DNA from: Zestomonas carbonaria
GTDB lineage: Bacteria > Pseudomonadota > Gammaproteobacteria > Pseudomonadales > Pseudomonadaceae
NCBI RefSeq assembly: GCF_904061905.1
Contig: NZ_CAJFCI010000084.1
Location: 1-64,000 of the forward strand
Direction: 5' to 3'
DNA length: 64,000 nucleotides
The notes under the pieces are model-generated. The model was not told the DNA's origin, did not search any database, and worked only from the letters and a program-made list of their open reading frames with translations. Below are positions 1 through 8,131 of the stretch, piece after piece. Numbering within the stretch: position 1 is the stretch's first letter; the number at the start of each line of letters is the position of its first letter. The position numbers and the translations under genes are program-made.

Positions 1-378
1 GCTCCGGAGGGAGAGGGGAGTATCCGTGCGTACCCCGAACTCCGTGCTTTCCCGCCGCACGATTCCTGCCCCCTCTCCCTCCGGGAGAGGGCTGGGGTGA
101 GGGGCGGACTCGACGACGGCTCGCAGATCACGCCAGGCATCCAGCCTCCCCTGGCAACTCCCCCACCGACCGCCACTCCCCCTCGGCTGGCACGAGGCGT
201 TTCTCGAACCAGTCCCGGGCCGGGCCGCCGCATTTTCTTGCAATTCACTCTTGCCAGGTCATCGTCGATCCTCCTAGCCTGATGGGAGTGACGCCGGGCC
301 CCTCTGGCGGCGAGCCTGCTCGCCGTGATGTCGGAGTCACTGTTGATTCGTCAACTCGCGACATTCAAAGGAGGGGCT
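1..378. other. Gene-free 5' region with one palindromic repeat and a possible structured leader
   Basis: No convincing gene is present; the small frames here are proline- and arginine-rich and unlike known proteins. It holds one repeat (69-104) of the family with CCCTCTCC/GGAGAGGG arms. Just before terC, a hairpin with 7-bp arms (CGGCGAG/CTCGCCG, 308-325) is flanked by GTGAC (288-292) and GTCAC (336-340), which could pair as an outer stem. terC/alx genes in other bacteria often carry a manganese-sensing leader, but I could not match this one to that consensus. Confidence 0.5.
69..104. repeat. Palindromic repeat, family A (CCCTCTCC...GGAGAGGG)
   Basis: The arms are CCCTCTCCCT and a GGGAGAGGG copy, followed by the GCTGGGGTGAGGGG tail. 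The same module recurs near 3.0, 10.6, 10.8, 28.5 and 55.2-55.7 kb, always between genes. Confidence 0.75.
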
Positions 379-1371
379 ATGGAAGCTCTACTCGCGTTCT
401 TCACCGCCGATTTCCTCGGCAAGGCCACCTGGCTGTGGCTGGTCTTCCTGATCATCATCATCGCCCTGCTGGTGCTCGACCTCGGCGTCCTGCACCGCGA
501 CCAGCATGAAATCGAAATGCGTGAAAGCCTGCTGCTGTACAGCGGCTATTTCACCGTCGGCGTCATGTTCGGAGGCTGGGTCTGGTACGAGCTGGGCGCG
601 CACAGCGCGCTGGAGTTCTACACCGGCTTCCTGGTCGAACAATCGCTGTCGATGGACAACGTGTTCGTCATGGCGATGATCCTCGGCTTCTTCGGCATCC
701 CCCGCCGCTACCAGCACCGCGTGCTGTTCTGGGGCATCCTCGGGGTGATCTTCCTGCGCGCCATCATGATCGGCCTTGGCACGGCGCTGGTGCAGGAGTT
801 CGAGTGGATTCTCTACCTGTTCGGCGCCTTCCTGCTGTTCACCGGGGTGAAGATGCTGTTCGTCAAGGAAGAGTCCCACCCGGACCTGTCGAAGAACCCG
901 GTGCTGCGCTTCCTGCGCAAGCACATCCGGATGACCGACGAACTGCACGGCGGCCACTTCTTCGTGCGCCTGCCGGACGCCAGCGGCAAGGTGCTGCTGT
1001 ACGCCACCCCGCTGTTCCTCGCCCTGGTGCTGATCGAGCTGGCCGACCTGGTGTTCGCCGTGGACAGCGTGCCGGCAGTGTTCGCCATCACCCAGGACCC
1101 GTACATCGTCTACACCTCGAACATCTTCGCCATCCTCGGCCTGCGCGCGCTGTACTTCGCCCTGGCCGCGCTGATCCACCGCTTCGTCTACCTGAAGTAC
1201 GCGCTGGCGCTGGTGCTGATCTTCATCGGCGGGAAGATCTTCCTGCACGGCATCATCGGCAAGATCCATCCGCTGATCTCGCTGGCGGTGACCTTCAGCC
1301 TGCTGGCCGGCGGCGTGCTGCTGTCGTTGCTGAAGACCCGCGATACGGCCGGGCAGGAGGAGTCGCGCTGA
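379..1371 (+). CDS. TerC/Alx-family integral membrane protein
   Basis: This is a 330-residue multi-spanning inner-membrane protein of the TerC family, whose Alx-type members are linked to manganese export and pH or tellurite stress. Helices rich in Leu/Ile/Phe run through most of its length. Two family signatures hold the likely metal-handling acidic residues: SMDNVFVMAMILGFF (about 92-106) and ELADLVFAVDSVPAVFA in the second half. I chose the ATG at 379 because AAAGGAGG lies just upstream; an in-frame start at 325 would add an unconserved tail. It is a single gene with palindromic repeats on both sides. The family is secure; substrate is inference. Confidence 0.9.
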   Translation: MEALLAFFTADFLGKATWLWLVFLIIIIALLVLDLGVLHRDQHEIEMRESLLLYSGYFTVGVMFGGWVWYELGAHSALEFYTGFLVEQSLSMDNVFVMAMILGFFGIPRRYQHRVLFWGILGVIFLRAIMIGLGTALVQEFEWILYLFGAFLLFTGVKMLFVKEESHPDLSKNPVLRFLRKHIRMTDELHGGHFFVRLPDASGKVLLYATPLFLALVLIELADLVFAVDSVPAVFAITQDPYIVYTSNIFAILGLRALYFALAALIHRFVYLKYALALVLIFIGGKIFLHGIIGKIHPLISLAVTFSLLAGGVLLSLLKTRDTAGQEESR

Positions 1372-1387
1372 GTTCGCACCACCCCGC

Positions 1388-1447
1388 GTAGCCCGGATGC
1401 AATCCGGGGAAATCGGCAGTGCCATTCCCGGATTGCATCCGGGGTAC
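1388..1447. repeat. Inverted repeat pair, family B (GTAGCCCGGATGCAATCCGGG)
   Basis: Two GCCCGGATGCAATCCGG-type units stand head to head, so the transcript could fold into a long hairpin between terC and the convergent glyoxalase-fold gene. A family D palindrome (GATGGGTTTCACCCATC) follows at 1476-1492. Confidence 0.75.
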
Positions 1448-1536
1448 GGGCTGGTCAGGCATCGCGCTGGGATTTGATGGGTTTCACCCATCCCACGGAC
1501 CGTCATCCCCGCGCAGCAAGCAGCAGGCCGTTCTCG

Positions 1537-1962
<426 letters not shown>

Positions 1963-2090
1963 CAGGGGCTCCGTCGTTCTTCGTGATTTCCGGGGCGAAA
2001 TGCTCCTTTTCGCGTTTCGGCAATCGTAGGAACGGCCGGACAAAAATAAAATCAATATATCTTTGACAGAAACACAAACAGGATTTGTGA

Positions 2091-2960
2091 ATGATTCGCG
2101 AGCTGAAGACCCTCGTCGCCGTTGCGCAGGAAGGCACCTTCGCCGCCGCCGGTGACAGGATCGGACTGACCCAGGCGGCCGTGAGCGCCCAGATGCAGCG
2201 ACTGGAAAGCGAGCTCGGCGTCACGCTGTTCGACCGCAAGGGACGTTCGGCCAGGCTCAACAAGACGGGGCAGCAGATTCTCCTTCAGGCCCAGGAACTG
2301 ATCCGCCTCTACGGCAACCTGGGCTCCACACCCGTCGGGCTTCCCGCCACCGCGCTGGTGACCGTCGGCGCCATCGCCTCGATCCAGCGCGCCCTGCTCC
2401 CGGACGCGCTGGCGAAGTTCCACCGGCAATGCCCCGGATGCCGTACCCGTGTCATCCCCGGCCTGTCGATGGAGCTGGTCAACCTGGTCGACGCCGGCGA
2501 GATCGACATGGCGGCCGTCATCCGCCCGCCCTTCTCGCTGCACAGCGACCTGGGCTGGACGACCCTGGCGCGCGAGCCGTTCCGGCTGATCGTCCCGCGC
2601 GACGTACCGGGGGACGACTGGGCCGAACTGCTCTCCAGCCAGCCGTTCATACGCTACGACCGCGCATCCTTCGGCGGCCGCCAGGTGGATCGCTTCCTGC
2701 GGGACATGCACTTCACCTTGCGGGAAGTGAGCGAAGTCGACGAACTGGAGGCGATCATCAGGCTGGTCGCCAATGGCGTCGGCGTGGCGCTGGTACCGCA
2801 GACGGCAACCTACCGGCGCTGGCCCGCCAGCGTGCGCGCCATCGACCTGGGGCCGCATACCTTCCACCGCGACGTCGGGCTCGTTCACCGGGCGAGTCCG
2901 GGCCTGAGCGAGCCCGTGCGGGTCCTGGCGCAGCTCATCAACGACCTGGCGCAATCCTAG
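2091..2960 (+). CDS. LysR-family transcriptional regulator (partner of the VOC gene)
   Basis: This 289-residue regulator has an N-terminal winged helix-turn-helix (residues 1-60, with TFAAAGDRIGLTQAAVSAQMQRLE) and a periplasmic-binding-protein-like effector domain (about 88-289). It is transcribed divergently from the VOC gene with 128 bp between starts, the usual arrangement for a LysR regulator controlling its neighbour. The effector is not evident. It is followed by a family A repeat and a hairpin terminator. Confidence 0.92.
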   Translation: MIRELKTLVAVAQEGTFAAAGDRIGLTQAAVSAQMQRLESELGVTLFDRKGRSARLNKTGQQILLQAQELIRLYGNLGSTPVGLPATALVTVGAIASIQRALLPDALAKFHRQCPGCRTRVIPGLSMELVNLVDAGEIDMAAVIRPPFSLHSDLGWTTLAREPFRLIVPRDVPGDDWAELLSSQPFIRYDRASFGGRQVDRFLRDMHFTLREVSEVDELEAIIRLVANGVGVALVPQTATYRRWPASVRAIDLGPHTFHRDVGLVHRASPGLSEPVRVLAQLINDLAQS

Positions 2961-3012
2961 GGTGTTATCAAGAGCGGAAGTGCACCAGGCATGTCTTGCA
3001 ACGACACTTCGG

Positions 3013-3048
3013 CCCCTCACCCCAACCCTCTCCCAATGGGAGAGGGGG
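3013..3048. repeat. Palindromic repeat, family A
   Basis: CCCCTCACCCCAACCCTCTCCC is followed by the complementary GGGAGAGGGGG. It lies between the LysR gene and the terminator at 3136. Confidence 0.75.
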
Positions 3049-3135
3049 CGGAATGGCGTGGCGGGAAGGTACAGGGCTCGATAGAACGCACGGATACTCA
3101 GGAGAGGACGAGATTGCATACCCGCACTGAAACGA

Positions 3136-3167
3136 AAAAGCCGCCTGTCCGAAGACAGGCGGCTTTT
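3136..3167. terminator. Bidirectional intrinsic terminator
   Basis: A perfect 14-bp stem (AAAAGCCGCCTGTC / GACAGGCGGCTTTT) encloses a CGAA tetraloop, with A- and T-tracts at the two ends. It can end transcription of the LysR gene on the plus strand and the acyl-CoA dehydrogenase gene on the minus strand. Confidence 0.9.
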
Positions 3168-3189
3168 CCGTCATGGTCGCAGGACAGCC

Positions 3190-4419
3190 TTACTTCTGGC
3201 TGCGCAGCATTTCCTTCGGCACGTACTTGCCGATCTCGTACTTGCCGATAGCCATGCGGTGCACTTCGTCCGGGCCGTCGGCCAGGCGCAGGGTGCGCTG
3301 CATGGCGTAGAAGTAGGCCAGCGGAGTGTCGTTGGAAACACCGGCGCCGCCGTGGATCTGGATCGCCCGGTCGATCACGCTCAGTGCGACGTTCGGTGCC
3401 ACCACCTTGATCTGCGCGATCTCGCTCTGGGCGATCTTGTTGCCCACGGTGTCCATCATGTAGGCCGCGTTGAGGGTCAGCAGGCGAGCCTGGTTGATCT
3501 CGATGCGCGAGTTGGCGATGTGGTCGATGTTGCCACCCAGGCGCGCCAGCGGCTTGCCGAAGGCGATACGGCTGGCACCGCGCTTGCACATCAGCTCCAG
3601 GGCGCGCTCGGCCATGCCGATGGAACGCATGCAGTGGTGGATGCGGCCTGGGCCGAGGCGGCCCTGGGCGATCTCGAAGCCACGGCCCTCGCCGAGCAGC
3701 ACGTTCTCATAAGGCACGCGGACGTTCTCGAAGATCACTTCGGCGTGACCGTGCGGGGCATCGTCGTAGCCGAACACCGGCAGCGGACGGAGGATGGTCA
3801 CGCCGGGGGCGTCGCTCGGTACCAGGATCATCGAGTGCTGCTGGTGGCGCGGGCCATCCGGGTTGGTCAGGCCCATGAAGATCATGACCTTGCAGCGCGG
3901 ATCGCAGGCGCCGGAAGTCCACCACTTGCGGCCGTTGATGACCCACTCGTCGCCCTCGCGCACCGCGCGGGCTTCCATGTTGGTGGCGTCGGACGAGGCC
4001 ACGCCCGGCTCGGTCATCGCGAAGGCCGAACGGATCTCGCCGCTCAGCAGCGGCTCCAGCCACTGCTTCTTCTGCGCTTCGCTGCCGTAGCGCACCAGGG
4101 TTTCCATGTTGCCGGTATCCGGCGCCGAGCAGTTGAACGGCTCGGAACCGATCAGCGAGCGACCCATGATCTCGGCCAGCGGTGCGTATTCCATGTTGGT
4201 CAGGCCGGCGCCGTATTCCGACTCCGGCAGGAACAGGTTCCACAGGCCTTCGGCCTTGGCCTTGTCCTTCAGCTCTTCGATGATCGCGGTGGGTTGCCAG
4301 CGGTCGCCTTCAGCCACCTGTTGCTCGAATACCGCTTCGGCCGGATAGACGTACGCGTCCATGAACGCGGTGACGCGTTCACGCAGCTCTTGAACCTTGG
4401 GTGAGTAGGCGAAATCCAT
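3190..4419 (-). CDS. Acyl-CoA dehydrogenase family protein (ACAD11/FadE-like)
   Basis: This 409-residue FAD-dependent dehydrogenase would introduce an alpha-beta double bond into an acyl-CoA. It has the family N-terminal helical domain, the AFAMTEPGVASSDATN flavin/substrate segment near residues 135-150, a beta domain with the NGRKWWTSG signature, and the C-terminal helical bundle with GGAGVSNDTPLA and RLADGPDEVHRM. The start at 4419 encodes MDFAYSPKV; the frame stays open upstream only because it is antisense to the LysR gene. It is divergent from that gene, and its stop is followed by the shared terminator. Chain length of the substrate is unknown. Confidence 0.92.
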   Translation of the reverse strand: MDFAYSPKVQELRERVTAFMDAYVYPAEAVFEQQVAEGDRWQPTAIIEELKDKAKAEGLWNLFLPESEYGAGLTNMEYAPLAEIMGRSLIGSEPFNCSAPDTGNMETLVRYGSEAQKKQWLEPLLSGEIRSAFAMTEPGVASSDATNMEARAVREGDEWVINGRKWWTSGACDPRCKVMIFMGLTNPDGPRHQQHSMILVPSDAPGVTILRPLPVFGYDDAPHGHAEVIFENVRVPYENVLLGEGRGFEIAQGRLGPGRIHHCMRSIGMAERALELMCKRGASRIAFGKPLARLGGNIDHIANSRIEINQARLLTLNAAYMMDTVGNKIAQSEIAQIKVVAPNVALSVIDRAIQIHGGAGVSNDTPLAYFYAMQRTLRLADGPDEVHRMAIGKYEIGKYVPKEMLRSQK

Positions 4420-4569
4420 GAAGGCACCTTTTCTGTTCTGACGGGATGTTGATGAGAGTGAGCTGATGCTAGAACAGCGATAGGGATTTATCGAACCTAT
4501 TCTCGTCGTGTATAAACATTCATAAATAATATGCGAGCCTACCTGGGCCAACGACTGGAGCATGCCGGC

Positions 4570-5490
4570 ATGAATCTCAACAAGGTCGATCTCAACCTGT
4601 TCATCGTCTTCGATGCCATCTACACCGAAGCCAACCTGACCCGTGCCGGGCAGATCGTCGGCATCACCCAGCCCGCCGTCTCCAACGCCCTCGCCCGCCT
4701 GCGCGAAACCTTCAACGACCCGCTGTTCGTGCGCACCGCCCAGGGCATGGTGCCGACGCCGATGGCACAGAACATCATCGGCCCGGTGCGCAACGCCCTG
4801 CAGTTGCTGCGCGTGTCGGTGCAGGAAAGCCGCATCTTCAACCCGGTGCAGGCCAACAAGACCTTCCGCATCAGCATGACCGACCTCAGCGAGGAGATCC
4901 TCCTGCCGCCACTGTTCCAGCGCCTGCGCCGCCAGGCGCCGAACGTGCAGATCGAGAGCTTCCTGGCCAAGCGCCGCGAGACTACCAAGGAACTGGCCGC
5001 CGGCCGCCTGGACTTCGCCGTCGACGCACCGCTCAACACCGATCCGCAGGTGCGCCACGTCAAGCTGCTGGACGACCGCTACGTGTGCGTCATGCGCAAG
5101 GGCCACCCGCTGGCCAAGGACAAGCTGACCCTGGACGAATACCTGTCGCTGACCCACATCCACATCTCCAGCCGGCGCAGCGGCCTCGGCTACGTCGACC
5201 TGGCACTGGGCAAGATGGGCATCCAGCGCAAGATCGCCCTGCGCTCCCAGCACTACCTGATGGCCACCATGGTGCTGAGCGACACCGACATGGCGATGAC
5301 CGTGCCGGAACGCCTCGCCCGCCGCCACGACCTGCACGCTGTGGCATTGCCGGTCAACGACGTGCCGCCGCTGGAAACCCACCTCTACTGGCACGAGAGC
5401 ACCGACCAGGACCCGGCCAACCGCTGGATGCGCGAACAGCTCATCGAACTGTCGCAATCGATCGCGCAGAAGGAAGAGCGGGGCGTTTGA
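4570..5490 (+). CDS. LysR-family transcriptional regulator (partner of the acyl-CoA dehydrogenase gene)
   Basis: This is a 306-residue LysR regulator of the NodD/LeuO-like branch, recognisable by the opening NLNKVDLNLFIVFDAIYTEANLTRAGQ and the QPAVSNALARLRETFNDPLFVR helix-turn-helix. The effector-binding domain follows from about residue 95. I chose the ATG at 4570; a start at 4531 is possible but adds 13 residues not typical of the family. It is divergent from the acyl-CoA dehydrogenase gene, with 150 bp between starts that should hold the operators. A 7-bp tandem repeat begins two bases after its stop codon. Confidence 0.92.
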   Translation: MNLNKVDLNLFIVFDAIYTEANLTRAGQIVGITQPAVSNALARLRETFNDPLFVRTAQGMVPTPMAQNIIGPVRNALQLLRVSVQESRIFNPVQANKTFRISMTDLSEEILLPPLFQRLRRQAPNVQIESFLAKRRETTKELAAGRLDFAVDAPLNTDPQVRHVKLLDDRYVCVMRKGHPLAKDKLTLDEYLSLTHIHISSRRSGLGYVDLALGKMGIQRKIALRSQHYLMATMVLSDTDMAMTVPERLARRHDLHAVALPVNDVPPLETHLYWHESTDQDPANRWMREQLIELSQSIAQKEERGV

Positions 5491-6021
5491 AGGCTGGAGG
5501 CTGGAGGCTGGAGGCTGGAGGCTGGAGGCTGGAGGCTGGAGGCTGGAGGCTGGACAGCGTTCCGGCCATGCACCTTCTGCGTCAAACCTTTTCGCGGCCA
5601 TGGACCGCTCCTACAGGTCAACATCGGTGCCAACCTGTAGGAGCGCGCCATGCGCGCGATCACCGGCAACGCAAAAGCATCGCCAGCAAGTTGGCTCCTA
5701 CGAAAGCGAACGAGTAGCCCGGATGAAATCCGGGGAAGACCCGTGGCTGTTGCTTTTTATTGGATTCCCGCGTTAGCGGCGGCCCGCGTAGGGGAATGAC
5801 GGTTTGGCGTTGGGATTTCGCCCCCGTCATCCCCGCGAATGCGGGGACCCAATGAACACGGCTTCAATAAACATGCAAGAGCGAGCTCTGCTCGCGATCA
5901 CCGGCAACGCAAAAAGCTCCGCCAGCAGAGAACCAACGCCCCTCGCCCCTACCACCCACTCCGAACCGCTCTTTCGTCCAGCCCTCCAACCTCCAGCGCT
6001 CTTCCTCGGCTACCCTCCCGG
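5491..6021. repeat. Gene-free gap packed with several palindromic repeats
   Basis: I see no gene here. After the 7-bp array come a GCGGCCATGGACCGC-type element (near 5594), TGTAGGAGCGCGCCATGCGCGCGATCACCGG-type units (near 5635 and again, altered, near 5877), a family E unit CGCCAGCAAGTTGGCTCCTAC (about 5681-5701), a family B unit (about 5715-5737) and family C units (TTCCCGCG and CCCCGCGAATGCGGGG, 5763-5848). The last 60 bases before 6082 form the promoter of the toxin-antitoxin pair. Confidence 0.75.
5492..5554. repeat. Tandem repeat, nine copies of GGCTGGA
   Basis: Nine perfect copies of the 7-mer GGCTGGA run without interruption, beginning two bases after the LysR stop codon. Perfect short-unit arrays are prone to copy-number change by slippage. 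The unit has no stop codon in the relevant frames. Confidence 0.95.
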
Positions 6022-6074
6022 TTGCAGCAATTCCATATCAGGACTAATATCCACCTAAAGTCCATATATGGAGG
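6022..6074 (+). promoter_or_regulatory. Promoter and palindromic operator of the Xre-RES operon
   Basis: A sigma-70 promoter can be read as TTGCAG (6022-6027), a 17-bp spacer, and TAATAT (6045-6050). A perfect 12-bp palindrome TCCATATATGGA (6061-6072) lies between the predicted start site and the ATG and overlaps the GGAGG ribosome-binding site. A partial copy, TCCATATCAGGA (6032-6043), lies in the spacer 29 bp upstream. This fits autorepression by the antitoxin, which is an inference. Confidence 0.65.
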
Positions 6075-6081
6075 ATTTGCC

Positions 6082-6486
6082 ATGGCCATCGCCGCCCGCA
6101 AAGCCGACCTGACCGCCGACCTCGACTCCCCGAAGGCCGGGCAGGTTGCGCTGAAGTTCTTTTTCAACCTGATGGACAAGTGGCACTGTTCGGTCGAGGA
6201 ACAGATGGTGCTGCTCGGCTCCATCGGCCGCAGCACCCTGTACAAGTACCGCCAGTTGCCGGAAATCCGCCTGCCGCGCGACACCCTGGAACGGGTCTCC
6301 TACCTGATGGGCATCCACAAGTCGCTGCGCATCCTGTTCGGCGACAAGCCGTCCACCTACGAGTGGGTGCGCAAGCCCAACAGCGAGGCGCCCTTCAACG
6401 GCCACAGCGCGCTGGAGCTGATGCTCGCCGGCAGCGTGGTCGACCTCGCCGCCGTGCGCCGCTACCTCGATGGGGTGCGCGGTTGA
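6082..6486 (+). CDS. Xre/MbcA/ParS-type antitoxin of a RES toxin-antitoxin pair
   Basis: This 134-residue protein has an Xre-like helix-turn-helix core (about 30-85) and the C-terminal toxin-binding MbcA/ParS domain (about 92-134), recognisable from the family ending SALELMLAGSVVDLAAVRRYLDGV. It should bind and block the RES toxin and repress its own promoter. GGAGG lies eight bases before the ATG. Its TGA overlaps the TTG start of the toxin, so the two are translationally coupled. The pair sits between repeat-rich gaps, consistent with an acquired module. Confidence 0.93.
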   Translation: MAIAARKADLTADLDSPKAGQVALKFFFNLMDKWHCSVEEQMVLLGSIGRSTLYKYRQLPEIRLPRDTLERVSYLMGIHKSLRILFGDKPSTYEWVRKPNSEAPFNGHSALELMLAGSVVDLAAVRRYLDGVRG

Positions 6487-7160
6487 GCCGGGAGATCGTC
6501 CCGGAGTGGAACCGGGCCTACCGCATCGTCTCCAGCGCCTTTCCGCCGATCTCGGTGTTCGAGGACGTGCTCGACCCCGCCGACCTGGAGCAGGCCTACC
6601 TGATCGAGGGGCTGACCAACGACCGCCTGCGCGAGGAGGCCGGCCTGCTCTCGCTGGTTGCACCCGAGGACCGCGTCTGCGGGCCGGGCTCTTCGCCGCT
6701 GATGGCCGCCTTCACCCATATCGGCTACGCCAGCCGCTTCACCGACGGCCAATACGGCGTCTACTACTGCGGCGACAGCCTGCAGACCGCCATCTCCGAG
6801 ACCCGCTACCACAAGGAGCGCTTCCTGCGCGCCACCGCCGAGCCGAGCCTGGAGCTGACCATGCGCACCTACGTGTGCCGGCTGGTCCAGCCGCTGCTGG
6901 ATATCCGCGAGGGACACGAACACCTGCACGATCCCGATCCGGCCAGCTACCCGGCGGCCCAGCGCTTCGCCGCCGAAAAGCGCAAGGCGCGCGCCTGGGG
7001 GCTGCTCTATCGCAGCGTTCGACACGCCCCCGGCGAGTGCGCCGCGCTGTTCCGTCCCCCGGCCGCCAGCCTGCCGACCCAGGGCGTGCATCTGCGCTAC
7101 GTGTGGGACGGCAAGCTGCAACGAATCGTCAATATATTCGAGATCAAGCAGGTGGCCTGA
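6483..7160 (+). CDS. RES-domain toxin (NAD-degrading or ADP-ribosylating family)
   Basis: This 225-residue protein carries a RES domain through most of its length. Known RES toxins deplete NAD or ADP-ribosylate a target. Conserved polar residues are visible: Arg14 (YRI), Arg85 (SRF), the GVYYCGDSLQTAISE block with Tyr94/95 and Glu106, and a C-terminal NIFEI strand. No in-frame ATG occurs until well inside the domain, so I place the start at the TTG at 6483, inside TTGA, sharing bases with the antitoxin stop. A weak start codon overlapping the antitoxin gene would keep toxin below antitoxin. The family is secure; the target is unknown. Confidence 0.9.
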   Translation: MSREIVPEWNRAYRIVSSAFPPISVFEDVLDPADLEQAYLIEGLTNDRLREEAGLLSLVAPEDRVCGPGSSPLMAAFTHIGYASRFTDGQYGVYYCGDSLQTAISETRYHKERFLRATAEPSLELTMRTYVCRLVQPLLDIREGHEHLHDPDPASYPAAQRFAAEKRKARAWGLLYRSVRHAPGECAALFRPPAASLPTQGVHLRYVWDGKLQRIVNIFEIKQVA

Positions 7161-7278
7161 CGGGCTGCCACACCGTCGCAACACGACGTTAAAAACGCGA
7201 CCACGGAATATTCATCGACAACGGTACACTCCGCTTCCCCAGCTAGCGGACCTTGCAGGAGCGGCAGCCTCTTCTTCT

Positions 7279-7346
7279 GGATTCCCGCATGCGCGGGAAT
7301 GACGAGGCAAGACTCGACCATCATCCCCGCGTACGCGGGGATCCCA
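7279..7346. repeat. Two palindromic repeats, family C (TTCCCGCG...CGCGGGAA)
   Basis: ATTCCCGCATGCGCGGGAAT is followed by ATCCCCGCGTACGCGGGGAT, two palindromic units between the RES toxin gene and the DUF502 gene. Confidence 0.85.
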
Positions 7347-7393
7347 GTAAACACTGCAGAAACCCGCTCACGATCGGAAACCAGGACGTATCC

Positions 7394-8056
7394 ATGCTGA
7401 AGAAAAGCTTCCAATCCGTTCTGACCACCTGGTTCGCCGGGCTGCTGGTGCTGTTGCCGCTGACCCTGACGCTGATCCTGCTGGCCTGGCTGTTCGGCCT
7501 GCTCAACAGCCTGGTCGGCCCCTCGACCGTCATCGGCCGGCTGTTCGCCGCGCTCGGCCAGCCGTTCTCCAGCAGCCCGTCCCTCTCCTACCTGCTCGGC
7601 ACCCTGGTGCTGCTGGCCGCCATCTACGCCCTGGGCCTCGCCGTGCAACTGGGCCTGAAGCGGCCGCTGGCGCGGATGACGGACGTCACCCTGCGGCGCA
7701 TCCCGGTGTTCAACAAGCTGTACAACCTCGCCGAGCGCTTCGTCGCCCTGCTCGACAAGAAGGAAGGCGCCGATATCGAGGCGATGAGCCCGGTGTGGTG
7801 CTTCTTCGGCGGCAAGGGTGTGGCGGTGCTGGCGCTGCTGCCCAACCCCGAGCCGGTGGAGATCGATGGCCGCTCCTACTTCGCGGTGCTGGTGCCCACC
7901 GCGCCGATCCCGGTCGGCGGCGGCCTGCTCTACGTGCCGATCGACTGGGTGAAGCCGGCCAACATGGGCATCGACGCCTTCACCAGCATCTACGTATCGA
8001 TGGGCATCAACCCGCCCCGCGTGGCGGCCGTCGAAGCGGACGCCGCCCGCGAATAA
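7394..8056 (+). CDS. DUF502-family inner-membrane protein
   Basis: This 220-residue protein has two hydrophobic spans near the N-terminus (about 10-38 and 58-82), the second separated by the Pro/Ser-rich PSTVIGRLFAALGQPFSSSPS linker, followed by a soluble domain. The VFNKLYNLAERFVALLDKKE segment and the VPTAPIPVGGGLLYVPIDWVKPANMGIDAFTSIYVSMG ending are typical of DUF502. No biochemical role is established for the family. The ATG at 7394 is preceded by AGGACGT. It is a single gene followed by a hairpin (8065-8084, CTCCCCGT/ACGGGGAG) with no T-tract. Confidence 0.88.
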   Translation: MLKKSFQSVLTTWFAGLLVLLPLTLTLILLAWLFGLLNSLVGPSTVIGRLFAALGQPFSSSPSLSYLLGTLVLLAAIYALGLAVQLGLKRPLARMTDVTLRRIPVFNKLYNLAERFVALLDKKEGADIEAMSPVWCFFGGKGVAVLALLPNPEPVEIDGRSYFAVLVPTAPIPVGGGLLYVPIDWVKPANMGIDAFTSIYVSMGINPPRVAAVEADAARE

Positions 8057-8131
8057 AAACCGCCCTCCCCGTGCCGACGGGGAGCCAGGACTCGCTGGGC
8101 GGGCCGGCGCCCGCGCGGCGGAAGGGGGAGA

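Noticed and set aside
280..345. A yybP-ykoY manganese riboswitch before terC
   Set aside because: The conserved internal-loop sequences I remember are not present in order; kept only as a low-interest structured-leader finding.
388..1506. A 372-codon frame antisense to terC
   Set aside because: The His/Gln/Glu-rich sequence is the typical reverse reading of a hydrophobic GC-rich gene.
4420..5601. Upstream extension of the acyl-CoA dehydrogenase to a possible 803-residue protein
   Set aside because: The extra 394 codons are antisense to the LysR gene and include the translated 7-bp tandem repeat; the family N-terminus begins at 4419.
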